A DNA stretch of 64,000 nt from Plectosphaerella cucumerina (GCA_020746995.1 JAGPXD010000002.1:5704001-5768000); one strand, 5' to 3'; positions 42,188 to 53,024 are shown, counted from the first letter of the stretch. The notes: generated by a model from the letters alone, not told the origin. Translations and numbers: made by a program.

Positions 42188-43210
42188 ATGGAAGCCCGAA
42201 TCCACGCCGTGGCCTCCCGCAACGCGCAATTGCTCGACACAATTGCCCGGACGGAACAGGCCGTCCCCACATTCCGCGACCAAGAGCGCCTCATCATCGA
42301 TCTCGGCCGCGACCTCGAGTCCTCGACTCGCCGCATCGCCGACCTCGACGCCCGTCGCGACGCCGAGCTCCGCGATCACGAAAAGTACCGTGACAGCGTC
42401 GGCCGCCGCTTCCTCCACCGCGCCGTCGGTCGCGGCGCGGCCTTTGACGAGCGCGCCGCCCGCGAGGAGAAAGAGTATCATGACGCCCTCGCCGACTCGA
42501 GCCGGGAACGCGCCAATGCCGACTCTCTCGCCCACCGTCTCAGCGAGGCAGAGGCCGCCCGGGACGCCCTAGTCGCCGACGTCTCCCGCCATCGCGCCGC
42601 CCGTCGCGAACTCGAGGCTCTACAGGCCGACATCTTCGCCTCCGAGGAGCGCACCGGCCGCTTCCCCGCCGTCGACGACGCCTCAAGCCGCAGCAACGCC
42701 GCCCTGCAGGCCTACAACGACGCTCGAGAGCGTATCGAGACTCTTCACAGCGTCGCCGCCCTCCTCGCCTCCGCAATCGCAAAGGCACCCGCTGCCAACA
42801 AGCAGATGGAGCTCGCTCTCGATCACGGCCACCTCGGCCTCCTCGTTGAGGCCAACACGGCCGTCACCGAGGCCGAGGCTCTCGTCAAGCAAGCGCGCGA
42901 TGCAGAACCCTCCCTCGGCCCTGTGCCAAAGGTCCGCAAGACCTGGGGCAACATCTACGGCGCCGCCTACTCGGGCGACGTCACCACTTCGTTCATGATG
43001 CACGACGAGGTTCGCATCTCGCAGCGGGAGCTGAAGCGCTTCGGCGAGGCCGTCGAGGCCCACAAGCGAGAGCTTGAGGTCAGGGCTGAGTCGTTGGGCC
43101 CGGAGCTGAGGGACTGCGAGGATGAGCTCGAAAGAGCCGGTGCGGCGCTGCAGGAGGAAAGGCAGAAGGTCATCGCAGGCATGATCGGCGGTGAAAAGTT
43201 GACTTTGTAG
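42188..43210 (+). CDS. Coiled-coil protein, unknown function
   Basis: Single exon, 340 residues. Almost wholly helical, rich in Ala/Arg/Glu/Asp with heptad-like spacing from about residue 10 to 235 (ARTEQAVPTFRDQERLIIDLGRD, ERANADSLAHRLSEAE). A more globular stretch around 250-280 (VRKTWGNIYGAAYSGDVTTSFMMHDEV) is followed by a second coiled coil to the C-terminus. No signal peptide or membrane segment. The start Met is the first after the leader. I recognise no named family. Confidence 0.8.
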   Translation: MEARIHAVASRNAQLLDTIARTEQAVPTFRDQERLIIDLGRDLESSTRRIADLDARRDAELRDHEKYRDSVGRRFLHRAVGRGAAFDERAAREEKEYHDALADSSRERANADSLAHRLSEAEAARDALVADVSRHRAARRELEALQADIFASEERTGRFPAVDDASSRSNAALQAYNDARERIETLHSVAALLASAIAKAPAANKQMELALDHGHLGLLVEANTAVTEAEALVKQARDAEPSLGPVPKVRKTWGNIYGAAYSGDVTTSFMMHDEVRISQRELKRFGEAVEAHKRELEVRAESLGPELRDCEDELERAGAALQEERQKVIAGMIGGEKLTL

Positions 43211-43279
43211 CATTTTCGTCTTGTTCTCATGATACCCAATTCATTCCTTTCGCATTCCCTTCTCATACACCACACGCGC

Positions 43280-43744
43280 CTAGTAGTTGCGGAAGTGAGG
43301 ATGGGGATCCCTCTGGTTGCTGTTCACCATCAGTCAGCGTCTCTTCGCCCAACATACCGAGAACCAAATACTCACGGATCATACTGCTCCATGTCCCCGT
43401 ACTGACGGTCATAGAGCTCGGCCGCCCGCTCCTGCGCCTGGTCTCGCGCCCTCCGTTGGTCAAGGTAGTCCATTCCCTTTGTCTCGACAAGCCTGTCCAC
43501 CTCGGCGCCCGCGAAGCCCATGAGAAGCTCCTTTGCGAACTGATGCTTGACTGGCTCGCCCGAGCGGCGCTGCCGGTCTTCGAAGAGCTTCATCGCCTCG
43601 AACGCCGCGCCACCAGCGACGACCTCGTGGCTAAGCTTGGCGCGGTGCTCGCCGTAGGCGTCCTCGCGGTTGTCCCTGGCCTCGTCTGGGGTTGTTAGGT
43701 GGAGGAGCGCAGTTGAAGGTGGGTTACGCACCGAATCCGAACAT
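43280..43744 (-). CDS. cipC: CipC-like antibiotic-response protein
   Basis: Three exons: 43732-43744 (13 nt), 43376-43685, 43280-43319; 120 residues. Spliced N-terminus MFGFDEARDNREDAYGEH and core KLSHEVVAGGAAFEAMKLFEDRQR, FAKELLMGFAGAEVDRLVETKGMDY match the fungal CipC family, first noted as induced by concanamycin in Aspergillus and common in stress and in-planta expression sets. The 46-nt intron splits the Asp codon after four codons. The second intron replaces a stop that would directly follow QYDP by a His/Pro-rich tail ending RNY. Small, soluble, no signal peptide; the molecular role is unknown. Confidence 0.9.
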
Positions 43745-44533
43745 GGTTGTAAGAGAAGTGGTGTAGGTGATGATCTGGCGATAGTATCAAGTGTTGTGGG
43801 TGGTCGATGGTTGCTGGACTAGGTGATGCGAATATGCCTCCAACCTCACCTTTTCCTCAGGACCCCAACCTACTTATACTAACCGTGAGACAGCGCATCA
43901 ACTTGATGGCGTGGACGATGACGAAAGAGGCCCCTGAGCATATCCAAATGCAACCTAGCCAGACTGGTGTGAAACTCTCGATTTAGCATCAGCCATGCCT
44001 CTCCAGCGCGTGGTTCTCTCCCAAGCGGCAGAAGGTGCCGGCCCATCGCCTCAGCTCAAGCTTCCCCTAAGTAAGTCCCCGGCACCATCGGCACCTCCGC
44101 AGCTGACTGATCGTCAGGGCAGCGTGGCAGGCGACGTCAGCAAAGCCGCCGCGGTGCCGAAATAGAACCCCGCCGGACCCTTCAATAGGTAGGGCGGGGC
44201 CGGCAAGCCCGGCACGACCGATCGAAGCTTGTCTCCTGTCTGGTCGCCACGGATCCTCGGCCTGGGCCGAGACGACCCAGTACAGAGTACGCAAGCACTG
44301 CCGTGGGGCTTGTGAATAACTTCAATCTGTTCAACCAGTTCACCATGTTCAACCTGTTCAACCTGTTCAACATGTTCAACCTGTTCAACCTGTTCAACCT
44401 GTTCAACCTGTCGACAAACTCAGCAACACAAGGGGGTCATCTCGTGACGTGAGAAACAGTCAGTATAACTCGACATCCTGGATATTTACTCAACTACCTG
44501 CGCGCATCAATGCAAACTCATCTGAGCTTTCCA
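43745..44533. other. Intergenic region with minisatellite
   Basis: Divides cipC and the F-box gene (both minus). Contains the 9-bp minisatellite at 44327-44410; otherwise nothing recognised. Confidence 0.5.
44327..44410. repeat. 9-bp minisatellite, CTGTTCAAC units
   Basis: Nine tandem 9-bp units (consensus CTGTTCAAC, with CAGTTCACC and ATGTTCAAC variants) plus a partial unit. On the minus strand it reads Asn-Arg-Leu in one frame, but without an ATG or gene context. Confidence 0.95.
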
Positions 44534-46063
44534 TCACTGACCCATATGGTACCGTTGGTCTTCAGATTCATCGAACTTGGGCCACAAGTCCGGCTGCGCC
44601 AATGCTCGAAGTCTTTGAACCCTGGAACAATCCTTGTCTGAACACCAGGCGATCCCTCGCATTTCCTCATCCACCTCGGTCGTCCTTGGGACCCGGATTG
44701 CTGACAACCACCCGAAATCAGTCGGTGAGCGCATGCGCATTACGACAGTTTGCTTCAGAACCAGGAAGTCGTCTCCAGCACCGCATTTGTGCCAGTCCAG
44801 ATGCCAAACTGCCTTGTGACGAGCCGAGTTCCACTCCAAGCGGTGTTCGAACCCCGCGCATCGATCGTCCGACTTCCTTCGAAATTCATCGGCGCCTGTG
44901 TAAAAGTCCGATCCGACTCTCTCCCGCCACGGCCTTGTTGGGTTTGGAGAAAGTCTCCATTCCATCTCAGGCGGTCCCAAAGATGCCGGAGCACCCCAAT
45001 CAAGGCAGCTGCATATGTTTGGGTCAAATGGTTTGAGGAAATCCCATTTGCGCTGCTCACCCTGCTCGACGTGGCACATACTGGACCAGAACACCCCCGA
45101 TCCTTTCGTATGGCCCAAGTACCTGAGCAGCGTCCAGAGTACATGTTTTCGGAAGGACAGAGAACTGACGCGGCCGTTCTTGGAGCTGGTCGGGCGGAAT
45201 GGCACATGGGAAGGAGCAGAGATCTCGAGGAGTATGTCGACGTTGTCTCTCCATGCCTTGAGTTGTGGCTTGTCATCATGACAGCAGGCAGATTCCGGCC
45301 CATCTCTGCGGACGTGGCTGCATCCTGATGCGTCCGTGTGCTGTGTATTGTTGCAAATGATTGTGTTTCCATCTGAGCGATCGGCCAGGCGATTCAATGC
45401 GTCCCATGTGACTGAAATGTGTTGGCATAGTGAGAAAGAGTGCTCGCGGCCGAGACAGATTCTCTCATCGTCGTTGGACCCTCGCCGTTGTTGCAGAGAG
45501 AAGTAGAAGGCCTGATGTTCTGCTCGACACCCTGAGCAGTACAGGAAAGGAACATCGTTCTTCCTATTCTTGTCCTTTTTAATAGACTCGCAGGTGTCGC
45601 ACAGTGGAGGCAATCGGCCACGTCCATCTTTCGAGATGTAGATGGATTTCCGAGGGACAGCCCAGACCCGAGCCAGCTGTTGCCTCCGATTCTTGTCTTC
45701 ATGTGTCGTCAAATGAAGATGTCGGAACTCCCTGGACTGACTGAATAGTCGCATAAAGATACGAGACGTGTGACGAAGCCGCAGGATGTCGTCTGTATCG
45801 AGTCGCTCCATAATAGCGACTAGAAGACTATCGGGTAGTCGTAGAAGCCGGCTGTGCTGGTGGTTGCGCCGCGCAGCACGCAAGCAGATATCCTCATTGA
45901 CCAAGTCTGGACATGCTTCTTTGTATGGTGGTGGCGATTGAAGATTTATGACCGGTTCTGAATCCTCTGGGATGACTTTCGACTGGGAAACCCATTCCCA
46001 GAAGAGGGAAAGGGGACCCCTGTGCTGTCCAAGGGACTTGCCAGAACTCAAATGCTGACCCAT
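44534..46063 (-). CDS. F-box protein with CxxC pair
   Basis: Single exon, 509 residues. The F-box spans about residues 72-115 (SRLLRLPDSLLVAIMERLDTDDILRLRHTSRIFMRLF), predicted to bind Skp1 in an SCF ubiquitin ligase. Downstream is a CxxC...CxxC-x2-H cluster (LCDTCES about 153-159; YCSGCRAEHQAFYFS about 172-186), which probably binds zinc and recurs in fungal F-box proteins. The rest has no recognised repeats. It starts at the first Met, right after a short AT-rich promoter. Substrate unknown. Confidence 0.85.
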   Translation of the reverse strand: MGQHLSSGKSLGQHRGPLSLFWEWVSQSKVIPEDSEPVINLQSPPPYKEACPDLVNEDICLRAARRNHQHSRLLRLPDSLLVAIMERLDTDDILRLRHTSRIFMRLFSQSREFRHLHLTTHEDKNRRQQLARVWAVPRKSIYISKDGRGRLPPLCDTCESIKKDKNRKNDVPFLYCSGCRAEHQAFYFSLQQRRGSNDDERICLGREHSFSLCQHISVTWDALNRLADRSDGNTIICNNTQHTDASGCSHVRRDGPESACCHDDKPQLKAWRDNVDILLEISAPSHVPFRPTSSKNGRVSSLSFRKHVLWTLLRYLGHTKGSGVFWSSMCHVEQGEQRKWDFLKPFDPNICSCLDWGAPASLGPPEMEWRLSPNPTRPWRERVGSDFYTGADEFRRKSDDRCAGFEHRLEWNSARHKAVWHLDWHKCGAGDDFLVLKQTVVMRMRSPTDFGWLSAIRVPRTTEVDEEMRGIAWCSDKDCSRVQRLRALAQPDLWPKFDESEDQRYHMGQ

Positions 46064-46395
46064 CTCAGGTTGAGGGTTTGCTCATCTGCTCCATCGATGA
46101 GTAGGGAAGGTGTTATGTTTTAAATAAAAGGCAAAATTGAGATGGCAGGTTGACATTTGATTGACAAAATGTCACGATTCAGCCCAACAGGGTGGCGGCG
46201 GCATACGTTTCAGCCTCGAAATCCCAGGTAGCTACTCCAAGCATCTGGATGATGCAATGAGGCAGAGATGATTTAGTCAAGTATCTTCCGTTTCATGTGT
46301 TCAAGTTTTTGTAAGTTTATCAGGACACCGCGATGTATGCCTGACCAGCGCCCTCGGCGTCCACCCCTCTTCTCGATAGGTACGCTACACCGAGC
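46064..46395. other. Intergenic: F-box promoter and CysRS 3' flank
   Basis: 332 bp, AT-rich relative to neighbours, with TTTTAAATAAAAG near 46118. Nothing else seen. Confidence 0.5.
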
Positions 46396-49041
46396 TCACG
46401 GCTTGCCAAACTTGGCAACATACTCCTCATGCAGCTTCTTCTGCTTCTGCCAGTCCTTCTGCAGCTTCTTGAGCTGATTCTTGGGCACCTCGCCGCCTCC
46501 CTCGCGCAGCTTGGTCGGCAAACCCTCGGCATCCCACTCGGAGTACTTGTCGTCGCTGCGGAACATGTCGACCGGCGACACCTTTGCCTTTTCCCACTTC
46601 TCACGCTCCGCCTGCTCGCGCGCCCGCTTGGCCTCCTCCCGGGCCCGGGCCTTGTCCGCCTCGCGCGCCAGCTTCTCGTTGCGCAGTGCGATGAGCTCGC
46701 TCGCCGGCACAAACTTGATCAGGGACGACTTGCCGTCGGCCCGGTCGTCCAGGTACACGCCCTCGTTGGTCAGGTCCTCGTCACGGATGCGGTCCGTCAG
46801 CGCCAGGATGGCCTTTTTCGAGTCGGCTGATGCCGTGGGCACGATGCGCCGCAGCTCGTCGCGGAGGCTCGATACGGCCCGCGCGTACGGCAGGGCCAGC
46901 TGGTCAAGGTCGCGGGATCCGGATGCCCAGGCAGCGGCGGACTCGGCCTCGGGGGCCTGCTTCGACAGCAACGCGTCGATCGAGTCGGATGACAGGTTCA
47001 GCGCCCTGACATCGTCCGAGACAGTCTTGTGCGCCCTGGCGAGACCGGCAACGGCCTCCTTAGGGTCCGTCTTGTCGTCAAGGGGCTTGGCCGCCCAGCC
47101 GAGGCCGTTGTATGGCGGCCGGGCGTTCTCGTCAAGGCCGAAGATACCAACAACCTCGGTGATCCAGCGGGCTACTGCCTCCAGGGCGGGCAGGACCGCC
47201 TCGGCCTGGCCCGATGACTGAGTGTTGGCGGCGCCGACAAGGTCCTGGATGATGCGCATGGCCTGAGGGGTGTCGAACGAGTTGGACAGCGCCGTGTGCA
47301 GGTCCTTCTTGGCCTTTTCCAGCTCCGCGAGCAGGCTGTCCTTGGCGCCGCTCTCGGACAGCGACAGGGCATCGACGCCACTCGCAGGCGCGTCGGTGGC
47401 GTTCAGAAGGGCCTTGACGTTGGAGAAGAAGTTCTGCACAATGTCAGTAACGCATCCAGCCGCGATATTAACTCCCCAAAACCTACCGAAACGGTTGTCT
47501 CCCAGCTGGCGCCCTGGGCGCGCATGTCGGGGGAGATCTCGACGCCGTCATTCCACTTGCCCAGCAGGAAGACGACACGCATGCTGCGAGAGGTGTAGCT
47601 CGTGGCGAGTGCGTCCTGGATGGTCTGGAAGTTCTTGAGAGACTTTGACATCTTGGAGCCAGAGATGGACAGGTGGCCCATGTGCAGGAAGTTCCGGACC
47701 CAGGTGTGCTCGCCCTTTGCCGCGTCGCAGAAGTAGGCCTCGCTCTGGGCCAGCTCGTTGTCGTGGTGCGGGAAGGCCAGATCGATGCCGCCCGAGTGGA
47801 TGTCCATCTGAGCGCCCAGGATGTCCGAGGCCATGACGGAGCACTCAATGTGCCAGCCCGGGCGGCCCTCGCCCCAGCGGCTGGCCCAGTACGGCTCACC
47901 CTTCTTTGACTTCTTCCACAGCGCAAAGTCGCCGTCGTTGCGCTTCTCGCCCAGGTTCTTGGACAGCGCACCCTCGCCATCCTCCTGCAGGGCCTTGTCG
48001 TTGCGCGCGCCGGGGCGCAGGCGCGCGTACGTGTTGCCGGCCTTCTCAAAGGCATTGATATCGAAGTAGACGGAGCCGTCCGACTCGTAGGCGAAGCCCT
48101 TGTCGACGATGCGCTCGACGAACTGGGCGATCTGGGGCACGTACTCGGTGACGCGGACGATGTGGTCGGGCCGCAGTACGTTGAGGGCGTCCATGTCGTC
48201 GAAGAAGAGCTTCTCCATGCTCTGCGTCAGGTCGGTGAACATGGTCTGGTCGCTTGTGTCGATGGTCTCCTTGTAGAGGGAGTCGAGGTAGGGCAGCAGC
48301 ACCTCGTCGGCACCGGGGAAGATCTTCTTGTCTTGAATGGCAAAGGCGGCCGCGTCCATGTTCGTGATGTGCATCTTGGCCTTGGCCTCGTCGTCGCCAG
48401 GCTTGCCTTCGCCGGAGAGGGTGGCACCGGCAAGTACGGCGCCGTAGGCCTTGTCGCGTCGGGTGAGGTAGTTCTTGGCGTCGAGAGGCTCGCCATCGGT
48501 GGCGAGCAATGGCAGGCTCTTCTCGGCGTAGGCGCGGAAGGCGGCCAGGGCAAGGTCTGTGAGCTCGTCGTCGGAGTAGCTCTTCTGCTTCTCGAGCTCA
48601 AGCAACCGCTGTCGCCGAGCCTTGATGATGATCTGCGACATGTTCCGTCAGCCTGCGACCACGCTACGACGCTCGCCGGCTGTACGCGTCCCCCACCTTG
48701 TCATCGACGTCTGTGATGTTCATGACGAACTTCAGGTCGGCCTTGAAGTAGTGTAGCAGGATGCGCCTGATGATGTCGGTCGAGACGTAGTTGCGGGCAT
48801 GGCCTAGATGGCTCTTATCGTAGACGGTCGGGCCGCAGGCGTACCACGACACCTTGCCAGCCTCAATGGGCTCGAAGGGAACGGGCTGGCCCGGCGCCAG
48901 GGAGTTGTGCAGCTTCAGCGCCTCCATTGTCGGACGGGAGGCGAAGGAGCGGGCAAGGAACAGGTGGGCGGATTGAAGCGAGCGGGTTGGAGTAAAGATG
49001 GTCAGTCGGGTCGTCGTGGTGAGTCTACAGAGGCGATTCAT
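46396..49041 (-). CDS. Cysteinyl-tRNA synthetase, probably dual cytosolic/mitochondrial
   Basis: Three exons: 48697-49041, 47487-48632, 46396-47433; 842 residues. It charges tRNA-Cys. The HIGH-type motif is HLGH (78-81) within ACGPTVYDKSHLGHARNY; KMSKS lies at about 442-446; the zinc-site region is CSVMASDILGAQMDIHSGGIDLAFPHHDNE. The long C-terminal extension with charged helix KAREEAKRAREQAEREKWEK is typical of eukaryotic enzymes. Residues 1-38 are Arg/Thr/Ser-rich without acids, a mitochondrial presequence; Met39 begins the cytosolic form. The first ATG has a poor context (T at -3), the second a strong one (A at -3, G at +4), consistent with leaky scanning. It is divergent from TRM61, 511 bp apart. 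Confidence 0.95.
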
Positions 49042-49552
49042 CCAGAGCCAGCCGAGGGACAGGAAGGGAAGGTAAGAAAGGGAGGGAAGAAGAAGGGAAG
49101 GGGGGTATCTCGAGGGGTGTGTGGGTTGGGCTGGATGGTGTGTGAGGTGCGTGTGGTACAGTGGGCGGAAGCTTGAGTCACTAGGGAGGTTCTGGGGGAC
49201 CCGACGAATTGGCAGAGGCCAGCGTCGCCAAAAAACGACCTTCGGTCACGCAACCCCGCAAGGGAGAATTGGCCCAATTCGACCGTCCAGCTGCAGCCTT
49301 GCCTTGCGCCATTGCTCTCGAACCTCCTCGTTGGCCCAAGCTCCAGTCCAGCCACGATTACCCCGCGGTGGAGTGCTCCAGCCACAGTGAACCGGGGTCC
49401 CGAGTCCTCAGCCTCGTCTGCCGCTTTCAATTGACTGAACTTTTTTTCCACAGCTCCTCCCATTCTGAAGCCATAACCAGGCACCTCCACAACGACAGTC
49501 CGACCCGACCGCCTCTCCCCGCCACAACAACGGCGGCAGCCTTCCCCCGAAA
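49042..49552. other. Bidirectional promoter between CysRS and TRM61
   Basis: 511 bp separating head-to-head genes for tRNA charging and tRNA methylation. No TATA; purine/pyrimidine-rich housekeeping-type promoter. Confidence 0.5.
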
Positions 49553-51043
49553 ATGGCCGAGACATCCGCCTTCCTCGAGCATGGCTCGAAAACAACGGCT
49601 GGCTCCTTGGCCATCATCCAGCTTTCGCGCGACAGCCTCATGCCCGTTCTCCTCCGGGACCACACCGGCGACAACGATGGCTACGCCGAAGGCGCCGTGC
49701 TCAACACTCGATTCGGATCTTTCCCACACTCTACATTCATCGGTGTGCCGTGGGGTTCGCAGATCCGCGCGTCGGCCGTCGACACGGGATCCCGCGGTCG
49801 CAAGCGCAAGAGACCGGAGGACAACGACTCGGCAACGCCTGGGGTCGACGACTCGGAGGCAGCTAACCCCGTCAAGAAAGCAGTCACTGCCTCGAGTGGT
49901 TTCGTTCATATTCTGCCGCCGACCCCCGAGCTTTGGACCCAGAGCCTGCCGCATCGCACCCAGGTCGTCTACACCCCCGACTACAGCTACGTCCTGCAGC
50001 GCCTGCGAGCCCGCCCCGGCGTGCACCTGATTGAGGCCGGCGCCGGCAGCGGCAGCTTCACACACGCCTCGGTGCGCGCAGTGTACGATGGCTACCCAGC
50101 CACCCCCGACCAGCGGCGCGGCAAGGTCTTCAGTTTTGAGTTCAACCGCTCGCGCTACGAGAAGATGCAGGAGGAGATCACCAGGCACCGCCTCGAGGGG
50201 CTTGTCCAGCTAACCCACCGCGACGCTTACACCGGCGGATTCAATGTTGACGACAACAAGAGCCCCGAAGCCACGGCCATCTTCCTCGACCTGCCCGCTC
50301 CGTGGGACGCCCTGCCGCATCTCTCGCGTACCAAGCCCACCGGGCCCGACTTTGATGAAAAGTTCAAGGACGTGATCGAGTGGACGTCACCGCTCGACCC
50401 CAAGAAGAACGCCTACCTCTGCACCTTTTCGCCTTGCATCGAGCAGGTGCAGCGCACCATCACCACTATGCGCCGCCTCGGCTGGGTCGAGATCGACACC
50501 ATCGAGATCGCCCATCGGCGTATCCTCGTCAACCGCGAGAGGCCCGCCGGCATGGTGCCCGTCGAGAAGAAAGCGCCGCCAGAGCCCTCCAACGTGGCCG
50601 AGGCCGTCTCGCGCCTGCGCGAGATTGAGCGTCGCTCCCGGGTCCACAACGCCAAGCAGTTCGGCCAGCCGCTGGCCGAGGAGGACCTGACGCCTGCCCC
50701 TGACGCCGTCGAGATTGAAAAGGGCGACGGTGGCAAGCCCTGGCGGTTCGGGCGTGTTACCCACCGCACTGAGGGCGATATGAAGTCACACACGTCGTAC
50801 CTCGTCTTCGCTACCCTGCCGCGCGGCTGGTCCGACGAGGAGGAGGCCGCCGCTTTGGCGAAGTGGCCATGCGGCAACGAGACGACTGTTGTCGGCAGCG
50901 TCGACAAGGCCACGCGCAAGCAGGAGAAGCGGGACATGCTCGCTGCCAAGAAGTCTAAGAGGCAGAAAGGCGGCAAGAAGGCCGCTGCCGGCGGCACCGA
51001 TACGCCAATGACAGAGGCCACCGAGGCGTCGTCAACGGCGTGA
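49553..51043 (+). CDS. TRM61: tRNA (adenine-58-N1)-methyltransferase catalytic subunit Trm61
   Basis: Single exon, 496 residues. With Trm6 it forms m1A58 in tRNAs (Gcd14 in yeast, needed for initiator tRNA stability). The SAM site is VHLIEAGAGSGSFTHA (about 158-172), preceded by PTPELWTQSLPHRTQVVYTPDYSYVLQRL. Motif IV-like IFLDLPAPWDALPHL and post-motif LCTFSPCIEQVQRTI are diagnostic. A basic insertion GRKRKRPEDND (about 82-92) resembles a nuclear signal, and the C-terminus is Lys/Ala-rich. Start is the first Met after the leader. Confidence 0.95.
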   Translation: MAETSAFLEHGSKTTAGSLAIIQLSRDSLMPVLLRDHTGDNDGYAEGAVLNTRFGSFPHSTFIGVPWGSQIRASAVDTGSRGRKRKRPEDNDSATPGVDDSEAANPVKKAVTASSGFVHILPPTPELWTQSLPHRTQVVYTPDYSYVLQRLRARPGVHLIEAGAGSGSFTHASVRAVYDGYPATPDQRRGKVFSFEFNRSRYEKMQEEITRHRLEGLVQLTHRDAYTGGFNVDDNKSPEATAIFLDLPAPWDALPHLSRTKPTGPDFDEKFKDVIEWTSPLDPKKNAYLCTFSPCIEQVQRTITTMRRLGWVEIDTIEIAHRRILVNRERPAGMVPVEKKAPPEPSNVAEAVSRLREIERRSRVHNAKQFGQPLAEEDLTPAPDAVEIEKGDGGKPWRFGRVTHRTEGDMKSHTSYLVFATLPRGWSDEEEAAALAKWPCGNETTVVGSVDKATRKQEKRDMLAAKKSKRQKGGKKAAAGGTDTPMTEATEASSTA

Positions 51044-51210
51044 CAGAGTTCCTCTTTACGTATATACAGATACCCCTGAATGATGAACGCAGGTACGCAT
51101 GTTTGTCGACTCTGTTAACCGCTGCAAAATATAAGAACAAGTGAACAATCTAGTTGAAGAACAACAAGCCAGGTCTATCTCTACGTCCAGCCAGCAAAAG
51201 AAGCGGTCCC

Positions 51211-53024
51211 TCACACCTTCAGCCTGTGCCTGACCTCGGCATATTGCTGCATGACGATGTTTGCCTTCTCCTGGCTTCGGGGTCGGAACTCCATAGGGAA
51301 CGGCTTCGGCTCTAGGATGACGTTCGAGTTCGTCGCCTGCGTGTCAAATACCACGTCGCGCCCAGTCGCCGGACACTTCTTCGGGCCCATTTCAAAGGCC
51401 CAGCACACAGCGGCGCCGGCCACGACCAGCTCGTCGTCGACCAGGAGCTGTCCCACGCACGCGCGCCGACCCCAGCCAAAAGTATGCATGCCCTTGCCCT
51501 CACGGAAGTTGGGGTAGCGCGTCAGCGGCTCCTGGTACGTGGGAAAGGCCGGGTCAAGGTATCGGTCCGGGCGGTAATGGTCAGGGTCTGGGTACTTGGC
51601 CGGCACGCGGTTGATGTTCCTGTGAGATGTCAGTGGCAAAACGATGGGAGCGAGCGAAGAGAAGACTCACCACTCGCAGGCCATGACGACAGTGCCCTTC
51701 TTGATGGTCACTCCGCGGAATTCGTGATCCTTCTCGCATTGGTGCGGTACGCCTGATGGTGGTCAGCGTCTCACGTCAACTCGGAAAATGGTCAACTCAC
51801 CCAAGGGAACGCCTGGCCTCCACCGCAGCGTCTCCTTCAGACAGGCTCTCACAGTTGGCAGGTGCTGCGCATCGGCCACCGTAGGCATCCTGTCGCCACA
51901 AACGCGGTCCAGTTCTTCCTGGCATCGAGCCAGCCACAAAGGATGCAGCGCCATGGCCATGAGGAAGAACTGCATCGGGCCGGAGATGGTGACGACGCCC
52001 ACGAGACACTGGAACCCCAGCATACATGCTGCAAAGTCCTCCTCCTCGGCACCCTGCTCAAGAGTTGGGTTGCCACCAGCCACAAGCTGCGCGCAGTACC
52101 GGTACGCCCATGTATCAGCTGGCAGCTCGCCATGGAGGAAGCGCGCCTTGCTCTCACGCAGCGAGCGAGCCCACCAAGCGCGCTGGGCAGCCTCGCGGCG
52201 AACCTCGTAAGCGCGCCATGGGTTATGCCTCACCAGGTCGGCAAGGTGCCAGAGCGGCGTCAGGGTGTTGACGACGGGTCCCGAGACAGACATCTGCTTC
52301 AGGGTGGCGAGGGCGCTTTCGCCGTAGGCGCGGCCCTGGCCTGCGTCATCCCACGCCAGGGTGTTGATGATGCGGCCCGTCAGCTCCCGCGTATTGGCGT
52401 GGAACTGAGCCGGGTCCACGAGGAGAGTCACCAGCCACCGCTTGACCTCGTTCTCGATGTGGCCATTGAAGTGGCTCTGATGTGAGGCAGCCATGGCTGC
52501 GTGAACCCACTTGCGCTGAGTTTTCCAGGTGTCTGTGTGCGGCTATCAGCAAGCACTTGATGTCAAGGGGGTCGAAACTGCCCACCGTGGCGGTCCATGA
52601 GTGCTGAGTAGGCTGGGCCCAGCTTATGGCCGATGAGGGCTCTGATCTGAGGCCTTCCTCCAAAGCTATTTCCGTTCTTGATAAGAAGCTCGGTGGCGAT
52701 CTCTTCGTCTGAGATGATGATGAAGTTATCCCCGGCCATGCTGGTCTGGTAAATGGGGCCAAACTCGTCTGCCCATTGCTTGAACTTGAGCCATAACGAG
52801 AACCGTGGGACGTCATGGACGCGGCCGATGATGGGCCACTGTCTTGGTCCGGGAAAGCGGCCCTCCTCGTAGTAAGTCTTCGCCGGTGGAGGATGGATGG
52901 ACGTTGAGTTTGGGCTGGAAGATGTCGATCTGAGCCGTTGGAGAAGGCGGTTGATAGCAGCATATGCTACGCTGGGCAGCGCCAAGACAACGACGTAGAA
53001 AATGACAAATTCGAACATCTCCAT
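51211..53024 (-). CDS. Cytochrome P450 monooxygenase
   Basis: Exons 52586-53024, 51801-52532, 51671-51752, 51211-51619 with introns of 53, 48 and 51 nt; 553 residues. The N-terminal membrane anchor (residues 3-22) is followed by the Pro-rich hinge FPGPRQWPIIG. The I-helix region is near VGVVTISGPMQ and lacks the usual A/GGxDT, so oxygen activation may be atypical. The K-helix is KETLRW, the PERF-like segment is DHYRPDRYLDP, and the heme loop FGWGRRACVG carries Cys472. The layout resembles fungal O-methylsterigmatocystin oxidoreductase/CYP620-like P450s; substrate unknown. It converges with TRM61 at 167 bp. Confidence 0.93.

Noticed and set aside
44182..44406. Asn-Arg-Leu repeat frame on the minus strand through the minisatellite
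   Set aside because: No ATG start, no promoter, and the downstream sequence is not protein-like.
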